From NCBI GenBank assembly GCA_026129465.1, contig JAHCIA010000001.1, positions 133,964 through 197,963 on the forward strand: 64,000 bases of DNA, given 5' to 3'. The notes beneath the pieces were generated by a model, which saw nothing but the letters and a program-made list of their open reading frames with translations, searched no databases and was not told the origin of the DNA. The DNA is from Flavobacteriales bacterium (GTDB taxonomy: Bacteria > Bacteroidota > Bacteroidia > Flavobacteriales_F > PHOS-HE28). Both the position numbers and the translations under genes were made by a program. Shown here piece after piece: positions 62,241 to 64,000 of the stretch (within the stretch, counting starts at the first letter, position 1; each line of letters opens with the position of its first letter).

Positions 62241-62273
62241 CGACCCCGCCAAGATCCGGTCCTGGCGGGGTCG
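62241..62273. terminator. Bidirectional hairpin terminator
   Basis: A perfect 11-bp stem (62241-62251 with 62263-62273) and an 11-nt loop lie between the convergent dehydratase and DUF1573 genes. A short T-rich run follows on the plus strand and an A-run (caaaaaatag) precedes it, giving a U-run on the minus transcript. Confidence 0.75.
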
Positions 62274-62290
62274 TTGTCGTTACGGGCCGT

Positions 62291-62821
62291 TCAGGCGGGC
62301 TTCACGAAGGCCTTCACGCGCAGCACCGTTTCCTTGGGCTCGGTGTTGGCCACCACGGTCACGGTCTTCGTTTGGGCGTTCTCCTGCTTGCCAGGCTTGT
62401 ACTCGATCTCGATCTGCCCGGTGCCGCCCGGTGGGATGGGCTGCTTGGGGTAGTTGGGCACCGTGCAACCGCAGGAACCCGTGGCGGACTCGATCACCAG
62501 CGGCTCGCGGCCGGTGTTGGTGAAGGTGAAGGTGAAATGGTTGTGACTGTCCTGCACCACGTTGCCGAAGTCATGCTCGTACTTGCCGAAGCTGACAGAG
62601 GTCTTCGCGCGGTTCTCCACGGTGGAAGTGCGTGAAGCCAGCGGGTCGAAACTCGTGGTGGGTGACGGGGTGTTCTGTGCGACGTTCGCCGTGGCGGGCG
62701 TTTCGGCCACCACATTGGACTGCTTGGGGCTCGCGTCCTTGTTCATGAACTGGCTCGCGGCCAGCGCCGCCAATGCCACGGCGATCACGGCGAGCAGGGC
62801 GATCTGGATCTTGTTCTTCAT
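62291..62821 (-). CDS. DUF1573 domain exported protein
   Basis: 176 residues. An N-terminal hydrophobic segment (about 5-25) serves as signal anchor or signal peptide, followed by a Ser/Thr/Pro-rich linker. The DUF1573 domain (about 75-175) has FGKYEHDFGNVVQDSHNHFTFTFTNTG, SATGSCGCTVPNYPKQPIPPGGTGQI. It is an Ig-like fold found in many Bacteroidota envelope proteins, here standing alone; the same domain is fused to the PorE-like protein at 42161. Function unknown. Confidence 0.88.
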   Translation of the reverse strand: MKNKIQIALLAVIAVALAALAASQFMNKDASPKQSNVVAETPATANVAQNTPSPTTSFDPLASRTSTVENRAKTSVSFGKYEHDFGNVVQDSHNHFTFTFTNTGREPLVIESATGSCGCTVPNYPKQPIPPGGTGQIEIEYKPGKQENAQTKTVTVVANTEPKETVLRVKAFVKPA

Positions 62822-62914
62822 GACGGTCTGGGGTTTCTTCCGGGGGTCGTTGGGAGGGCGAAATTAGGGCAACACCAACAGGCCGGTAAGCCGTTAACAC
62901 GGCCTTAACAGCCC

Positions 62915-64000
62915 CTACTGCCTGGCCATGCCCAGCTTCTGGAAGGTGTTGTCGGACAAGATGCCCATGGCTTTCTGGAAGCTTTGGTCCACCGGGTTGT
63001 CGGCGTTTATCACCTGCCAATAGGCCGAGGTGTTCCACAGGTCCCGGGCGATGAGCGCCTTGAGCCGCAGCACGATCAGCTCCCTGCTGCGCACCAGGCC
63101 ATCGGGGTCGGGCTCGATGCCCTCTGCCCTGGCCTGCTCCACGAGCGAACCGATCAATGCCTCGCTCACCTGATAGCGTTGGCGGAAGATGGCCGCATCA
63201 GGGTACTCGGCCAGCAAGGCGCTGCGCTTGGATTCCACATGGGTGAGGGCGAAGGTGTTCAGCACGCCCCGCCGCACCAATTGGCTGAAATATGCTGAGC
63301 TGTGCGATGTGTCGATCGGTACGAAGAAATCCGGCATGATGCCACCGCCGCCGTACACCACGCGCTTGTTCATGGTGAAGTACTTCACCGTGTCGGTCGG
63401 GTGGATGCTGTCCGCACTGGTGAGTTCGCCTTTGAGCAGCCGCTGTGCCTTTTCCCGTTGGTAGGCCTCCAGCCCTTCGCCATAATCCTTCTGGATGGAA
63501 CGGCCCGATGGCGTGTAGTACCGGGAGATGGTCAGCCGCACGGCGGACCCGTCCGGCAGCATCACCGGCCGCTGCACCAGGCCTTTCCCGAAGGTGCGCC
63601 GCCCCACGATCACGCCGCGGTCCCAATCCTGCACGGCACCGCTCACGATCTCGCTGGCACTGGCCGACCCTTCATCCACCATCACCACCAGACGGCCCTT
63701 CTCGAATCGGCCCTCACGTGTGGCATAGGTGTCCTCGCGTGGCGAATTGCGGCCTTCGGTATACACGATCAGTTTGCGTTCGCCCAGGAACTCATCCGCC
63801 ATGTCGATGGCCGTGCGCAGATAACCACCTCCGTTGCCCTGCAGGTCCAGGATCAGATCATGCATGCCTTTCTGCTTCAGTTCGTCCAGCTTCTCGCGGA
63901 ACTCCTTCATGGTGGTGGCCGAGAAGCGGTTCACCTTGATGTAGCCGATGGTGGGCGTGGCCATGTAGCTGGCCTCCACGCTGAAGATGGGGATCTTGTC
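62915..64000 (-). CDS. C-terminal processing peptidase (S41), N-terminus outside window
   Basis: The frame runs off the right edge, so only the C-terminal ~361 residues are visible. The S41 catalytic core starts GYIKVNRFSATTMKEFREKL, then HDLILDLQGNGGGYL, the nucleophile in EGSASASEIVSGAVQD and the general-base Lys in TFGKGLVQ. A helical C-terminal domain completes it. The PDZ domain is presumably just outside. These periplasmic proteases trim C-termini of envelope proteins. Confidence 0.92.
   Translation of the reverse strand, partial: DKIPIFSVEASYMATPTIGYIKVNRFSATTMKEFREKLDELKQKGMHDLILDLQGNGGGYLRTAIDMADEFLGERKLIVYTEGRNSPREDTYATREGRFEKGRLVVMVDEGSASASEIVSGAVQDWDRGVIVGRRTFGKGLVQRPVMLPDGSAVRLTISRYYTPSGRSIQKDYGEGLEAYQREKAQRLLKGELTSADSIHPTDTVKYFTMNKRVVYGGGGIMPDFFVPIDTSHSSAYFSQLVRRGVLNTFALTHVESKRSALLAEYPDAAIFRQRYQVSEALIGSLVEQARAEGIEPDPDGLVRSRELIVLRLKALIARDLWNTSAYWQVINADNPVDQSFQKAMGILSDNTFQKLGMARQ

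Overview
The window looks like chromosome of a high-GC (mostly above 60% GC) member of the Bacteroidota, probably a Flavobacteriales-like lineage. The evidence is the type IX secretion (T9SS) sorting domains, PorP/SprF and OmpA partners, SprB and SBBP repeats, a YehU/LytTR sensor pair with a Y_Y_Y-type extracellular sensor, DUF1573 proteins, an S46 dipeptidyl peptidase, and occasional TAnnTTTG-type promoter boxes. Species cannot be named from the sequence alone. Many genes are translationally coupled through ATGA or GTGA overlaps.

Layout. 1-11.1 kb: three secreted proteins with T9SS type A tails, a CDF metal transporter divergent from a Crp/Fnr regulator, an NhaD antiporter and tRNA-Ser(CGA). 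11.1-18.9 kb: YceI-like protein, sensor kinase and LytTR regulator, then a set of two cytochrome-like lipoproteins, an OB-fold protein, a second YceI and a DUF5777 barrel. 18.9-34.1 kb, mostly minus strand: site-2 protease with CBS domains, two universal stress proteins, a cysteine-dioxygenase-like protein coupled to a PAS kinase and a Crp-type response regulator, citrate synthase, thioredoxin-like protein, POT peptide transporter, arginine decarboxylase, CorA, MscS, a SET protein and peptidase E.

34.2-42.2 kb is the accessory region. It holds a REP-associated tyrosine transposase (RAYT), an array of short REP-like hairpins, three 5'-truncated RHS core genes with unrelated C-terminal tips, each followed by a gene for a protein with an export signal, and three N-terminally truncated XRE regulators on the opposite strand. 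The RHS core segments are almost identical at the DNA level, while the tips and partners are unrelated and less GC-rich. The reading preferred here is a bank of orphan RHS tip/partner cassettes bounded by RAYT-type repeats.

42.2-58.8 kb: two parallel T9SS type B modules on the minus strand, each a very large adhesin-like protein, a PorP/SprF barrel and OmpA-type envelope proteins, translationally coupled. The larger adhesin contains fifteen exact-length 30-residue cysteine-rich repeats. 58.9-64 kb: an ECF sigma factor with a small membrane partner, an S46 peptidase with the Arg typical of Asp/Glu-specific DPP11, a pterin carbinolamine dehydratase, a DUF1573 protein and a C-terminal processing peptidase cut by the window edge.
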